Assembly: GCA_036745245.1 (NCBI GenBank)
Contig: DAIOGN010000089.1
Coordinates: 1-14,818, forward strand
Reading direction: 5' to 3'
DNA length: 14,818 nt
DNA from: DAIOGN01 sp036745245
GTDB lineage: Bacteria; Zixibacteria; MSB-5A5; JAUVRN01
The position numbers were made by a program, and so were the translations under genes. The first letter of the stretch is position 1, and the number at the start of each line of letters is the position of its first letter. Of the stretch, positions 1 through 8,061 are shown piece after piece. The notes below the pieces were generated by a model. That model saw nothing but the letters and a program-made list of their open reading frames with translations, was not told the origin of the DNA and ran no database searches.

Positions 1-648
1 CGCGCCCTTCTCGTAGCCGAACAACTCCGACTCCAAAAGCGTATCCGGCAAGGCCGCGCAGTTCACCGACAGAAACGGCTTGGTGGACCGGTGGCTGTTG
101 TCATGCACCGAGCGCGCCACGAGCTCCTTGCCCGTGCCGCTTTCGCCCAGAATCAGCACGCTCGCGTCGGTGGCCGCCACCTGGCCGATGAGCTTGGCGA
201 TCTCCACGATCTCGGGCGAGGCGCCAACGATCCGACGCATGTCCGCGTCCTTGGCTTCCTCGGTCATGGTGGACGCCACGCCATTCAGCTGCGGCTCCGT
301 GGCCTTTTTCACCGCGTCGAGCAGCTGCGGCATGCGGAAGGGTTTTGTCACGAACTCGAACGCTCCGCCCTTCATGGCCTCGATGGCGTTGTCCGTGGTG
401 ATGTCGCCGGAGATGATAATGATCGGAAGATCGGGTGCCTGCATTCGCAGGTCCTTGAGAATGTCGATCCCGTTGCACTCGGGAAGATGGATGTCGAGAA
501 GCACGACGTCCGGCGCAAACGAAGTCACCGCCGCCTGAGCTTCCTGGCCGCGCTTCACCTGTGTGAATTCGTACTGCGGCGCTTCGAACATCTCCGACAG
601 CGAGCGACCTACTTCGGCCTCATCATCTACGAGCAGTATGCGCGGCAT
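1..648 (-). CDS. NtrC-family sigma-54-dependent response regulator, 3' end cut by window edge
   Basis: The first 216 codons are present and the frame is still open at the window edge. Residues 1-115 form a receiver domain: acidic pair D8/D9 in LLVDDE, phosphoacceptor D52 in VVLLDIHLPE, S80 in IIISGD and K102 in VTKPF. A linker leads to the AAA+ sigma-54 interaction domain from about residue 140. Its Walker A motif GESGTGKE lies at 168-175, and the conserved ESELFGYEKGA stops just before the expected GAFTGA loop. By family knowledge, a partner histidine kinase phosphorylates D52 and the protein then drives open-complex formation by RNA polymerase-sigma54. The ATG at 646-648 has GAGGA six bases upstream. 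The DNA-binding domain lies outside the window, so target genes cannot be named. No kinase gene is visible here. Confidence 0.93.
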   Translation of the reverse strand, partial: MPRILLVDDEAEVGRSLSEMFEAPQYEFTQVKRGQEAQAAVTSFAPDVVLLDIHLPECNGIDILKDLRMQAPDLPIIIISGDITTDNAIEAMKGGAFEFVTKPFRMPQLLDAVKKATEPQLNGVASTMTEEAKDADMRRIVGASPEIVEIAKLIGQVAATDASVLILGESGTGKELVARSVHDNSHRSTKPFLSVNCAALPDTLLESELFGYEKGA

Positions 649-673
649 GTATAGTCCTCGGGCTTGAGTACTC

Positions 674-702
674 CTATAAGAGTGTCGGAATTCCGGCGGC
701 AA
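674..702 (-). promoter_or_regulatory. candidate sigma-70-type promoter for the response regulator
   Basis: On the minus strand TTGCCG (702-697) and TTATAG (679-674) are separated by 17 nt and lie about 26 nt upstream of the start codon. The spacer contains the perfect 10-bp palindrome CGGAATTCCG (686-695), a possible operator. Both hexamers are imperfect, so this is only a candidate. I saw no sigma-54 GG/GC element. Confidence 0.3.
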
Positions 703-807
703 ACTTTATGCCGTCGTGAGGCAGGAAGTGCCTGTAAATACTGGGGGAAACGAGACTTGGCGAAACCGACCCGACCAACCGGTTGACAGGCGGCCTGTTT
801 ACGTAAT

Positions 808-846
808 GGCCTCCCCCCGGCGGCGCCGGGCACGAGCCAGGAGGCC
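808..846 (-). terminator. nested GC-rich hairpin downstream of the zinc-ribbon/TPR gene
   Basis: Outer arms GGCCTCC (808-814) and GGAGGCC (840-846) enclose an inner perfect hairpin, CCCGGC (816-821) and GCCGGG (825-830). It starts 16 nt past the stop codon of the 862-2874 gene, where a transcript end is expected. There is no T-tract on the exit side, so it is not a textbook intrinsic terminator. It may protect the 3' end or act with other factors. Confidence 0.45.
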
Positions 847-861
847 CTCAGCGGGGCCGCC

Positions 862-2874
862 TCACCCCTCGCCGGCGAGGTGTTTCACGCGGTCCCAGTC
901 GGGATGCGACCGGAACTGTGCCAGCACATCCGGATAGTCGCGCAGGCGACGCACGGCATTACGGCAGCTCGTCCGGTACTGGAGCCGGGCGCTCGAGAGC
1001 GCCAGGTACCCCGCCACATGGGGATTCACACCGGCGGAGACTTCATCGGCCAGGGTCCAGCTGTTGTTGGCTTCCTCGAAACTGCCGCCAGCATACTGGG
1101 CGAGGCCGATAGCGATATTGGTTTTGGTGGGGTCGGAGCCGAATTCGAGCGCCTTGCGATAGTTCTTCACAGCGTCCTGAAGCTTGCGCTGACTATAGAA
1201 ATAGTCTCCATAGGCCATGCGAAGTGGTGCACTGGTTGGCACCACCAGAACGGCCCGCTCCAGCATGCCGTCGAGCTTTCCCTGGTCGCCCGTCTCCTTG
1301 AACAGTTCGTAGGCCGCGACGTAATCGCTCTCCGCAGCCTGAAGCTTCTTCACACCCGCATAGGCATCGGCGCGCCAGGCGAAGAACTGCGCACGTTGAG
1401 CCCCCTTGATCGCCAGAGTCAATTGCTCGATGGCGCCTGTGTACTGCCTCTGCTCCAGCAGTTTGCGGCCCGCCGCTGCATATTGCTCGGGCGTGAGCTT
1501 TGCGGGCTCGGCCGGCTCTGCGGCCAGGAGCTTGGGCTCGATACGGGTGAGTTCGCCGCCCTTCACATCCACCACCTGCACCCAGGGAGTGAATCCCTCA
1601 TGCTCCACGCGAATGGTGCGCTCGCCGGCGCGGATCCCTGAGAACACGGTGTTGCCCATGCCCAGCATCTTGCCGTCGATGAAAATCTTGCAGTTGGCCA
1701 CCGAAGCGGTAACGGCCAGTTCGCCCCGTGAACTCGTGTTGGCGGGCTCAGCCGCCGTCTCGGTGGTCGTGGGCGCGGCCTTGGGCTTGACGACCTGCTT
1801 GGGGGCTTCCACAATCGAGCTGGCCTCGCGCTGCAGATCCAGCATCACGGTGGCAGCTCCCTTGGCCACGGTCACCGAACGCCGCTGTTTGCCGTAGATG
1901 GGGTCGGTGGCGATGAGCGTGTACACGCCTTCCGGAAGTTCTTCAAACGAGAACATGCCCGTGGGATCGCTCTCAGACGTCTGGCCGACGTCTTCGATGG
2001 CCACGGTCACTCCCGGCAGGAGCTTACCTGTTCCTGAATCTCTCACCATGCCAAAGATGTTTCCTCGCACCGTCGAGCCACCCGCGGCCAGCATCCATAC
2101 CAACAGGCAGCCGGCCAGGAATCCGCCGCCTGCATAGGCTGCCAGCTGCGGTGAAATGGGGTACTTGGCGGTTTTGCGCTTGAGCTGATAGGTTTTGCCC
2201 TGGATCACCAGGTTTTCGCCGGACACCCACGTGGCGCCGGGAATGTACAAGTTGTGTCCGTCGATGAAGGCAATGTCGAGCGACCGGGACACCACCGCTA
2301 CGGCAGACTCGGCGCTGGCTTTCGCGCGAGCCGGCTTTTCAGCCTGCGTCTTCAGTCCTTCCGGGTCCGTATCGTCGGGGTCTTTGTCCGCTTCATCGGA
2401 CGGATCGACCTTTGGGGATTTCCCGCGGCTCAGGGCAGCCCCCAGCTCTTCGCGGCGCTGCTTCGCCAGCTCGGCTAAGGAAGGGGCATGATTGCTGGAG
2501 GGGCCACGCTCGAAGAGTGCGGCTTGTACGCGGGCCGACTTGACATCTTTGGCCGATGGTGCCTTCTGCTTCTCGGTGTCCTCGCGCGACTCGGGCTTGT
2601 CCTTGCTGTCGAGCTTTGCAGGCGGGTTTGCGGCCTCGGGCCGCGAATCGGCCCAGAACGCGTTTCCGCGCGTCACCAGCTCCAGGTCGGCGGACGGCTT
2701 GATGGGCGAGGTGTCGTCGAGCGAATCCTTGGCGGGCCCGGCTTCCTGGGGACCCGACTCGTAGGTTTCGCCGATTCGCGTGTTCTCGCCCTTGGTCATG
2801 TCCGTGCCACAGCTCGAGCAGCGAACTGTAGCCGAATCGAGAACGTCGGCGCCGCATGCGGGACAGATTTTCAC
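862..2874 (-). CDS. membrane-anchored zinc-ribbon / carboxypeptidase-regulatory-like / PEGA / TPR protein
   Basis: The product is 670 residues. A zinc ribbon at the N-terminus has C4, C7, C19 and C22 (CPACG...CSSCG). Residues 30-190 are charged and low-complexity. A single hydrophobic segment lies at about 243-264 (AAYAGGGFLAGCLLVWMLAA). Residues 271-347 resemble a carboxypeptidase-regulatory-like beta fold (GNIFGMVRDSGTGKLLPGV...GVYTLIATD), 384-450 a PEGA domain (VANCKIFIDGKMLGMG...GERTIRVEHEGF), and 462-635 TPR-like helical repeats. The likely topology is a cytoplasmic zinc ribbon with C-terminal domains outside. The start is GTG: an ATG seven bases upstream is out of frame and runs into TGA after two codons, and AAGGAAGGG sits upstream. 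It looks like an envelope scaffold. Function is unknown, and proximity to the response regulator is the only contextual hint. Confidence 0.9.
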   Translation of the reverse strand: MKICPACGADVLDSATVRCSSCGTDMTKGENTRIGETYESGPQEAGPAKDSLDDTSPIKPSADLELVTRGNAFWADSRPEAANPPAKLDSKDKPESREDTEKQKAPSAKDVKSARVQAALFERGPSSNHAPSLAELAKQRREELGAALSRGKSPKVDPSDEADKDPDDTDPEGLKTQAEKPARAKASAESAVAVVSRSLDIAFIDGHNLYIPGATWVSGENLVIQGKTYQLKRKTAKYPISPQLAAYAGGGFLAGCLLVWMLAAGGSTVRGNIFGMVRDSGTGKLLPGVTVAIEDVGQTSESDPTGMFSFEELPEGVYTLIATDPIYGKQRRSVTVAKGAATVMLDLQREASSIVEAPKQVVKPKAAPTTTETAAEPANTSSRGELAVTASVANCKIFIDGKMLGMGNTVFSGIRAGERTIRVEHEGFTPWVQVVDVKGGELTRIEPKLLAAEPAEPAKLTPEQYAAAGRKLLEQRQYTGAIEQLTLAIKGAQRAQFFAWRADAYAGVKKLQAAESDYVAAYELFKETGDQGKLDGMLERAVLVVPTSAPLRMAYGDYFYSQRKLQDAVKNYRKALEFGSDPTKTNIAIGLAQYAGGSFEEANNSWTLADEVSAGVNPHVAGYLALSSARLQYRTSCRNAVRRLRDYPDVLAQFRSHPDWDRVKHLAGEG

Positions 2875-2883
2875 AGCATTCCC

Positions 2884-2928
2884 TTCCTTAAGGAACCGAG
2901 CTTGAAGCTTGTCGATCTAGGTATCGAC
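2884..2928 (-). promoter_or_regulatory. leader palindromes upstream of the zinc-ribbon/TPR gene
   Basis: A perfect 12-bp palindrome TTCCTTAAGGAA (2884-2895) overlaps the purine-rich ribosome-binding region of the GTG start. A 6-bp inverted repeat, GTCGAT (2911-2916) and ATCGAC (2923-2928), lies just upstream. They could be an operator or an RNA hairpin that masks the ribosome-binding site. I could not find convincing -35/-10 hexamers here. Confidence 0.3.
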
Positions 2929-2968
2929 GCAGTTCGGAGAGCCCTTTAGGAACCCGAAGGCGGGCAAC

Positions 2969-2991
2969 AAAAAAGCCCACCTGAGGCGGGC
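2969..2991 (-). terminator. intrinsic terminator of the pdxS-pdxT-ispG operon
   Basis: Read on the minus strand, GCCCGCC-TCA-GGTGGGC forms a 7-bp stem containing one G-U pair, followed directly by six T. It lies 27 nt past the ispG stop. The one imperfect pair is G-U on the minus strand but A-C on the plus strand, which fixes the orientation. Confidence 0.88.
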
Positions 2992-3017
2992 TTGAATTCA
3001 CTGGAATCTTAATAAAC

Positions 3018-4148
3018 TTATGTCATCCCGGCCACCAGCCGGTCGATTTCCTCTTTCAGAGCCGCCATGGCCTCCGACTGATCCACTTTGCGAAGCAACT
3101 GCCCCTTGCGGGTGAGCATGTACGAGCCCCGGCCCCCGAAAATACCCACGTCGGCATCCGCCGCTTCGCCGGGTCCATTCACCACGCAGCCCATCACCGC
3201 CACCTTGATGGGGGCTCGCACGCCCTTGAGTATCTGCTCCACGTCGTTGATGAGCTTCATCATGTCCACTTCAAGTCGACCGCAGGTGGGGCAGGCGATG
3301 AGGTTGGGCCCGATCTGGCGGATGCCCAGCGCTTTCAGGATTTCATATCCCACCTTCACTTCTTCCACCACGTCTCCGGTGAGAGACACCCGGATGGTGT
3401 CGCCGATGCCGGCCGACAGCAGCCGGCCGAACGCCACACACGACTTGATCGTGCCCGACCAGATGGGACCGGCCTCCGTGACGCCCAGGTGGAGCGGGTA
3501 GTCGGTTTGAGCGGCGAACTTCTCGTAGGCCTCCACCATCACCATGGGGTCGGAGGCTTTGAGCGAAACGATGATGTCGTGGAAGTCGAGTTCCTCGAGA
3601 ATCCTGCAGTTGCGTATCGCTGAATCCACGAGTCCCTGCGCCGTGGGATAGCCGTCGCGTTCGATGATCTCGCGCTCCAGGGAGCCCATGTTCACGCCTA
3701 CGCGAATGGGCAGGCCGCGTTCCTTGCAAGCCGCCACCACTTTCTCCAGCCGATCCCGCGAACCGATGTTGCCGGGGTTGATGCGGATCTTGTCGGCGCC
3801 GGCTTCAATGGCGAGCAACGCGAGCTTGTAGTCGAAGTGAATGTCGGCGACCAGCGGGATGTGGATCTGGTTCTTGATCTCGCGGATGGCCAGCGCGCCT
3901 TCCTTGTCGGGCGCAGCCACGCGCACGATGTCGCACTCGGCTTCTTCGAGCCTGTGGATCTGAGCCACCGTGGCGTCGATGTCGTCGGTCTTGGTGTCGC
4001 ACATCGACTGCACCGCCACCGTATTGTCGCCGCCCACCCACACGCCGCCCACATTTACGGCACGAGTTTGGTGCCGCACGATGGGTGCGTGAGTCTGTGG
4101 CAGACAGTTTTCGGGCGGAGGGGGAAGCAACTCAGTGGTGTCGGACAT
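3018..4148 (-). CDS. ispG: (E)-4-hydroxy-3-methylbut-2-enyl-diphosphate synthase (flavodoxin/ferredoxin)
   Basis: This is the short bacterial form of IspG (GcpE), 376 residues. It is a cytoplasmic [4Fe-4S] enzyme that reductively converts methylerythritol cyclodiphosphate to HMBPP, the penultimate MEP isoprenoid step. Cluster ligands are C286 and C289 in CPTCGR and C321 in GCVVNGPGE, with the catalytic Glu at 328. The TIM-barrel part contains VQSMCDTKTDD, PLVADIHFDY, KIRINPGNIG and VSLTGD. I chose the ATG at 4146-4148. A TTG three codons upstream (4157) would give 379 residues, and neither start has a clear Shine-Dalgarno. It is the last gene of an operon, 30 nt after pdxT, and is followed by the terminator at 2969-2991. 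Confidence 0.97.
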   Translation of the reverse strand: MSDTTELLPPPPENCLPQTHAPIVRHQTRAVNVGGVWVGGDNTVAVQSMCDTKTDDIDATVAQIHRLEEAECDIVRVAAPDKEGALAIREIKNQIHIPLVADIHFDYKLALLAIEAGADKIRINPGNIGSRDRLEKVVAACKERGLPIRVGVNMGSLEREIIERDGYPTAQGLVDSAIRNCRILEELDFHDIIVSLKASDPMVMVEAYEKFAAQTDYPLHLGVTEAGPIWSGTIKSCVAFGRLLSAGIGDTIRVSLTGDVVEEVKVGYEILKALGIRQIGPNLIACPTCGRLEVDMMKLINDVEQILKGVRAPIKVAVMGCVVNGPGEAADADVGIFGGRGSYMLTRKGQLLRKVDQSEAMAALKEEIDRLVAGMT

Positions 4149-4178
4149 GGGCGACAATATGGAAGGACCGGCCGCGCC

Positions 4179-4811
4179 TTACAAGGCCGAAGGGGGCATC
4201 CGCCGCGCCGGCGCTTCAGCGAGCGGGAGACCACCTTTGGCGCCCGTCTGGATCAGATCGATCCAATAGCGATGAACCCTGGTCTCGCCGGCCAGCTCGG
4301 GGTGGAAGGTAGCGGCCAAATGGTGCCCCTTGCGGATCAGTACCGCCTCGCCGCGGCAGCGGCCGAGAACTTCGAGATCGCCCGAGAGCACTTCAAACTT
4401 GGGTGCGCGAATGAAGATCATCTCCATTTCGGGATGGCCCGGCAGGCCCGTCACCGTGCCCACGTCCTGGAAACTCCACACCTGGGCGCCATAGGCGTTG
4501 CGCAGTGCGCGAATGGGAAGACAGCCCAGAGGCTCCACGCGCGGATCGTCCACTTTGCTCGCCATCAGAATGAGACCCGCGCAGGTGCCAAACACCGGAT
4601 GGTGTTCGCTCCACTTCTTGAGTTCCTGCAACCATCCCTCGGCACGCATGATGCGCGTCATGGTGGTGCTTTCGCCGCCAGGGATGATGAGCCCGTCAAT
4701 CTCTTCGAGCTGTTCCGGGCTGCGGACTTCGCAGTTCTCAACCTGGAGGCTGGATAATACTTCGAGGTGCCGGGCGAAATCGCCCTGCAGAGCAAGTACG
4801 CCGATGCGCAC
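4179..4811 (-). CDS. pdxT: pyridoxal 5'-phosphate synthase glutaminase subunit PdxT
   Basis: The 210-residue class I glutamine amidotransferase releases ammonia from glutamine and passes it to PdxS for PLP synthesis. The oxyanion/Gln-binding motif GGESTT is at 45-50, the nucleophile is C77 in FGTCAG, and H170 and E172 in TFHPEL complete the triad. The Gln-contacting R104 (LRNAYG) and IRAP are kept. The position that is usually Arg in the family motif N-x-F/Y-G-R-Q is Ala109 here (NAYGAQ), an unusual change. The start is GTG at 4809-4811, with AGGG eight bases upstream overlapping the pdxS stop codon. The gap to pdxS is only 10 nt, which suggests translational coupling. The C-terminal tail of about 15 residues beyond the family core is Ala/Pro/Arg-rich. 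Confidence 0.97.
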   Translation of the reverse strand: MRIGVLALQGDFARHLEVLSSLQVENCEVRSPEQLEEIDGLIIPGGESTTMTRIMRAEGWLQELKKWSEHHPVFGTCAGLILMASKVDDPRVEPLGCLPIRALRNAYGAQVWSFQDVGTVTGLPGHPEMEMIFIRAPKFEVLSGDLEVLGRCRGEAVLIRKGHHLAATFHPELAGETRVHRYWIDLIQTGAKGGLPLAEAPARRMPPSAL

Positions 4812-4821
4812 CGGGGTTTCC

Positions 4822-5697
4822 CTAGCGAACCTGAAGCAGCTCGGATTCGGGAATCGAGCGAATGTCGAGACCAGGCATGCTGTCGCCCAGCCCGCGGCTC
4901 GCTTTGGCCACCAGGTCCGCGTCGCGGTAATTCTTGGTAGCCAGCACGATCGCGTGCGCGCGGCGAGGCGGATCGCTCGACTTGAAGATGCCCGAGCCTA
5001 CAAACACGGCTTCGGCTCCCAGCTGCATCACCAGGGAGGCGTCCGCCGGCGTGGCGATTCCGCCCGCCGAGAAGTTGGGCACCGGCAGCTTGCCGTGCAG
5101 CTTGATGTATTGCACCTGGTCGTAGGGGGCACCGTGCTGCTTGGCACAGGTCATGAGTTCGTCGTCGCCCAGCGTGGTGATGCGTTTCATTTCCGAAATG
5201 ATGGCGCGCATGTGGCGCACCGCTTCCACCACGTTGCCGGAGCCGGCTTCGCCCTTGGTGCGGATCATGGCGGCGCCTTCGCCGATGCGGCGCAACGCTT
5301 CGCCCAGATTGCGGCAGCCGCAGACGAACGGCACCGTGAAGTCGTGTTTGAGAATGTGGTGTGCTTCGTCGGCCGGTGTGAGCACTTCGGATTCGTCGAT
5401 GAAGTCCACTTCGAGCGCCTGCAGGATCTGCGCCTCCGCGAAGTGGCCGATGCGGCACTTGGCCATCACCGGGATGGTTACGGCGTCCTTAATGGCCAGG
5501 ATGATCTCAGGGTCGGTCATGCGTGCCACGCCGCCGTCCCTGCGGATGTCGGCCGGCACACGCTCCAGCGCCATCACGGCGCAGGCGCCTGCGTCCTCAG
5601 CAATCAGAGCCTGCTCGGGCGTGGTGACGTCCATGATGACGCCGCCTTTGAGCATCTCCGCCAGGCCCACCTTCACTCGCCAATCGTTGCGTTCCAT
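4822..5697 (-). CDS. pdxS: pyridoxal 5'-phosphate synthase subunit PdxS
   Basis: The 291-residue Pdx1-type TIM barrel condenses ribose 5-phosphate, glyceraldehyde 3-phosphate and PdxT-derived ammonia to PLP (DXP-independent vitamin B6 route). In the family it forms dodecamers decorated with PdxT. Key residues are D23 in IMDVTT, K80 in VMAKCRIGH, which forms the ribose-phosphate Schiff base, and K148 in RTKGEAGSGN. The phosphate-binding loops include NFSAGGIATPADA and FVGSGIFKSSDP. The ATG at 5695-5697 is preceded by GGAG seven bases upstream. It is the first gene of pdxS-pdxT-ispG. Length and motifs are normal for the family. Confidence 0.98.
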   Translation of the reverse strand: MERNDWRVKVGLAEMLKGGVIMDVTTPEQALIAEDAGACAVMALERVPADIRRDGGVARMTDPEIILAIKDAVTIPVMAKCRIGHFAEAQILQALEVDFIDESEVLTPADEAHHILKHDFTVPFVCGCRNLGEALRRIGEGAAMIRTKGEAGSGNVVEAVRHMRAIISEMKRITTLGDDELMTCAKQHGAPYDQVQYIKLHGKLPVPNFSAGGIATPADASLVMQLGAEAVFVGSGIFKSSDPPRRAHAIVLATKNYRDADLVAKASRGLGDSMPGLDIRSIPESELLQVR

Positions 5698-6102
5698 CAG
5701 TTCACTCCAGCTCGAAAGTGCCGTTTCAGACCTTGATTCTACTCTATGATACGCAGCTCGATCCGCAGATTCCAGAAGGATTTACCAGCTTCGCCGGCTC
5801 AACCTCACCACCTGGGAGCGACCGCCTGAACCGCGAATGTCCTGCGCCCCAGTCACTTCCCCCAGGGCCAAATGGCTTGCCGGGACAGGGACTGAGTCCG
5901 CAATCGACCAGCATCGGCTCAAGCCACACGAACCGCTTGACGGCGGCACGGATGACGGTACCTTTCACGGTGCTCGTGTGCCCGAAGTCTCGGGCCATTC
6001 TTCAATCATCCGGCCGCATCCAGATCCGGCCCCTTGAGCCCTGCTCGACCCGAAGTGCCGGCTCTACGAATCCTGCCCCAAGCGGGCAGAGGAGGTTGTG
6101 CA
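5698..6102. other. 405-nt divergent intergenic region between pdxS and the fibre-like gene
   Basis: The region must hold promoters for both flanking transcripts. I see only the weak pdxS candidate at 5746-5774 and the strong AGGAGG ribosome-binding site of the plus-strand gene at 6090-6095. Long open frames exist on both strands (for example 5744-5998 minus and 5718-6407 plus). They overlap each other and lack recognisable motifs and convincing starts, so I treat them as GC-rich non-coding shadows. A decayed repeat or gene remnant cannot be excluded. Confidence 0.5.
5746..5774 (-). promoter_or_regulatory. weak candidate promoter for the pdxS operon
   Basis: On the minus strand TGGAAT (5774-5769) and TATCAT (5751-5746) are 17 nt apart and about 49 nt upstream of the pdxS start. 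The -10 matches consensus at 5 of 6 bases but the -35 at only 3 of 6. A second -10-like TAGAAT lies just downstream. Confidence 0.3.
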
Positions 6103-7971
6103 ATGCAACGCTCAATTCGCTACTCGCTCACTGTATTCGCCGCGCTCCTTGTATCGGACACCTGTCCGGCGTCCGCGCCCTCGCTGGTGAACTTCCAGGG
6201 CCAGCTCCGGGATTCCACGGGCGCCGTCGTGTCTCCTGGCACCAAGAGTTTCACGTTCAGGCTGTACGATTCGTTCACCGGCGGCACGAATCTGTGGGAG
6301 GAAGACCAGACTCTCACCATAGGGGACAACGGCCTCTTTGTTGCGGCCCTGGGTGTGAATACCCCTCTTACGGCCGCCGAGTTCAATGGCCCTATTCGTT
6401 TCCTTGAGATCGAGGTTGAGTCGAACATACTTCCGCGGGTTCAGATGGTGACGGGGCCCTACGCGCACCGCGTGTCCACGGTGGACCTGGCCAGCGGGGG
6501 CATCATCGTGGGGAATACGGTGATTGAGAACTCTGCAGATCCCGATGACAACATGTCTTTCAGTGTAGAGGATCCGAACATCGCACTCGAAATGCGGTCG
6601 GGAGGCTCCAACCTCTCGCCATACATCGACTTTTCCAATGATAATGCCAGTGACTACGACGCGCGCATTCAACTGACGGCCGACGGGGTGCTCGGAGTGG
6701 ATGCAGAGCTTGATGTATCCGGGATGAGCAACAAGATTCGGTTTCATTACCTCGATTTCGGAGACCTGCCGGACCCCACCACGTATCACGGAATGTTTGC
6801 GCACGTGCACAACGACGCCAAAGCCTACTATGCCCACGCGGGCGCATGGGTCCCGCTGGCCAACGAGACGCACAGTCATCTCGTGACCACAACGGACATC
6901 GTGGACGGCACCATCACCGATGCGGATGTCAACTCGTCCGCTGGCATTGCCCCTGGCAAGATTCTGGGCACCGCCGCGACCCTGGGGGCCACGCAGACCC
7001 TCACCGGCGACAACACATTTACCGGAACCACGGTGTTTTCGGACAGCAGTTTGCGCGTTACAAGTACAGGTGTGCGAATTGGCGACCCGGAAGCGCCGTC
7101 GAGTGCGGTGGTGCTGCAGGTGGAGCGCCGCATGAGTTCGGCGTCCGGCGTGTTCGGGCTCTACACTATTCTCGAGAATGCCGGGGCAGGATCGGCCAGC
7201 GGCATGCAGTCGCTCACCTCGGCTGGCCCGACGGCTCCTGTCGTACGCGGCCTGTATGCCCAGGGGCGAGCCGACAATGCAACGCGATTTGGTGTGACGG
7301 GCGAGGCCCTCACGTTCGGAGTGATCACGGGCACGTCCGTGGGTGTGCAGGGGACGGGCAGCGGCGGCACGACCAACGTGGGCGTGGAAGGTGCGGCCGG
7401 CGGGACGGGCACAAAGTATGGCGTTCTTGGTTCGGCCTCAGGTGCCGGGACCAACTTTGCTGGATACTTCATGGGGGCCCTTCACTGCACGGGAACGCTC
7501 ACCAAGGGGGCCGGCGCTTTCAAGATCGACCATCCGGTGGATCCGGAAAACAAGTACCTCTGGCACAGCTTCGTCGAATCGCCCGATATGATGAACATTT
7601 ACAACGGAAACGTGGTGACGGATGCCGGGGGTCGCGTGACGGTGGAGCTGCCGTCGTACTTTTCGGCACTTAATCGCGACTTTCGCTATCAGCTCACCGT
7701 CATCGGTCAGTTCGCGCAGGCGATCGTCGAGCGCGAAATCGAGGGGAACTCGTTCGTGATTGCCAGCGACCGCCCCGGCGTCAAGGTGTCGTGGCAGGTG
7801 ACCGGCGTGCGGAAGGATCCCTATGCTGAGGCGCACCGGATCCCCGTGGAGGAGAACAAGTCGGCCGACGAGCGTCGCCGCTACCTTCACCCGCTCGAGT
7901 TGGGCAAAACTCAGGAGACCGGCGTCGCCTACGAGTTGACGGCCGTGCGTGCCAACTTGAATCCGGAGTAG
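6103..7971 (+). CDS. secreted fibre-like surface protein
   Basis: The 622-residue protein has a signal peptide (MQRSIRYSLTVFAALLVSDTCPASA, cleavage near residue 25). A beta-rich N-terminal region follows (LVNFQGQLRDSTG...SFTFRLYDSFTGG), a pattern of secreted 'FQG-L' proteins in FCB-group bacteria. The middle, at about 395-465, is a Gly-rich quasi-repeat (GVQGTGSGG, GVEGAAGGTG, GVLGSASGAG) resembling fibre or adhesin shafts. From about 470 a compact terminal domain begins (GAFKIDHPVDPENKYLWHSF...NIYNGNVVTDAGGRVTVELP...VKVSWQVTGVRKD), a module I recall at the end of many such fibres. The ATG at 6103 follows AGGAGG with seven bases of spacing, better than a TTG 23 codons upstream. A surface structure or adhesin role is inferred. 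No enzyme motif is visible. Confidence 0.9.
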   Translation: MQRSIRYSLTVFAALLVSDTCPASAPSLVNFQGQLRDSTGAVVSPGTKSFTFRLYDSFTGGTNLWEEDQTLTIGDNGLFVAALGVNTPLTAAEFNGPIRFLEIEVESNILPRVQMVTGPYAHRVSTVDLASGGIIVGNTVIENSADPDDNMSFSVEDPNIALEMRSGGSNLSPYIDFSNDNASDYDARIQLTADGVLGVDAELDVSGMSNKIRFHYLDFGDLPDPTTYHGMFAHVHNDAKAYYAHAGAWVPLANETHSHLVTTTDIVDGTITDADVNSSAGIAPGKILGTAATLGATQTLTGDNTFTGTTVFSDSSLRVTSTGVRIGDPEAPSSAVVLQVERRMSSASGVFGLYTILENAGAGSASGMQSLTSAGPTAPVVRGLYAQGRADNATRFGVTGEALTFGVITGTSVGVQGTGSGGTTNVGVEGAAGGTGTKYGVLGSASGAGTNFAGYFMGALHCTGTLTKGAGAFKIDHPVDPENKYLWHSFVESPDMMNIYNGNVVTDAGGRVTVELPSYFSALNRDFRYQLTVIGQFAQAIVEREIEGNSFVIASDRPGVKVSWQVTGVRKDPYAEAHRIPVEENKSADERRRYLHPLELGKTQETGVAYELTAVRANLNPE

Positions 7972-7988
7972 ATTCCGGGGCGGTTTCC

Positions 7989-8002
7989 AGCGCCTTGGCG
8001 CT
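7989..8002 (+). terminator. candidate hairpin terminator after the fibre-like gene
   Basis: AGCGC-CTTG-GCGCT forms a 5-bp GC-rich stem 17 nt past the stop. It is followed by TGTCCCG rather than a T-run, so it is a weak candidate. It sits just before the tRNA promoter. Confidence 0.3.
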
Positions 8003-8016
8003 TGTCCCGTGACGCC

Positions 8017-8044
8017 TTGACAGGGCCGCGCGCCAATCTATATT
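8017..8044 (+). promoter_or_regulatory. sigma-70-type promoter of the tRNA-Gln gene
   Basis: A perfect TTGACA (8017-8022) and TATATT (8039-8044, 5 of 6) are separated by 16 nt. They place transcription start near 8051, about 10 nt before the mature tRNA. This is the best promoter in the window and it explains why the tRNA is expressed independently. Confidence 0.8.
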
Positions 8045-8061
8045 AGCCGAACCTCAGACGC

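Noticed and set aside
91..654. Plus-strand 187-residue ORF
   Set aside because: Opposite-strand shadow of the response regulator, whose receiver and Walker A motifs are unmistakable.
783..811. TTGACA on the plus strand as a promoter
   Set aside because: No good -10 at 16-18 nt and no plus-strand gene downstream.
5718..6407. Plus-strand 229-residue ORF overlapping the fibre-like gene start
   Set aside because: It overlaps the signal-peptide-coding start of the 6103 gene in another frame, is Pro/Ser/Arg-rich and lacks motifs. The AGGAGG site belongs to 6103.
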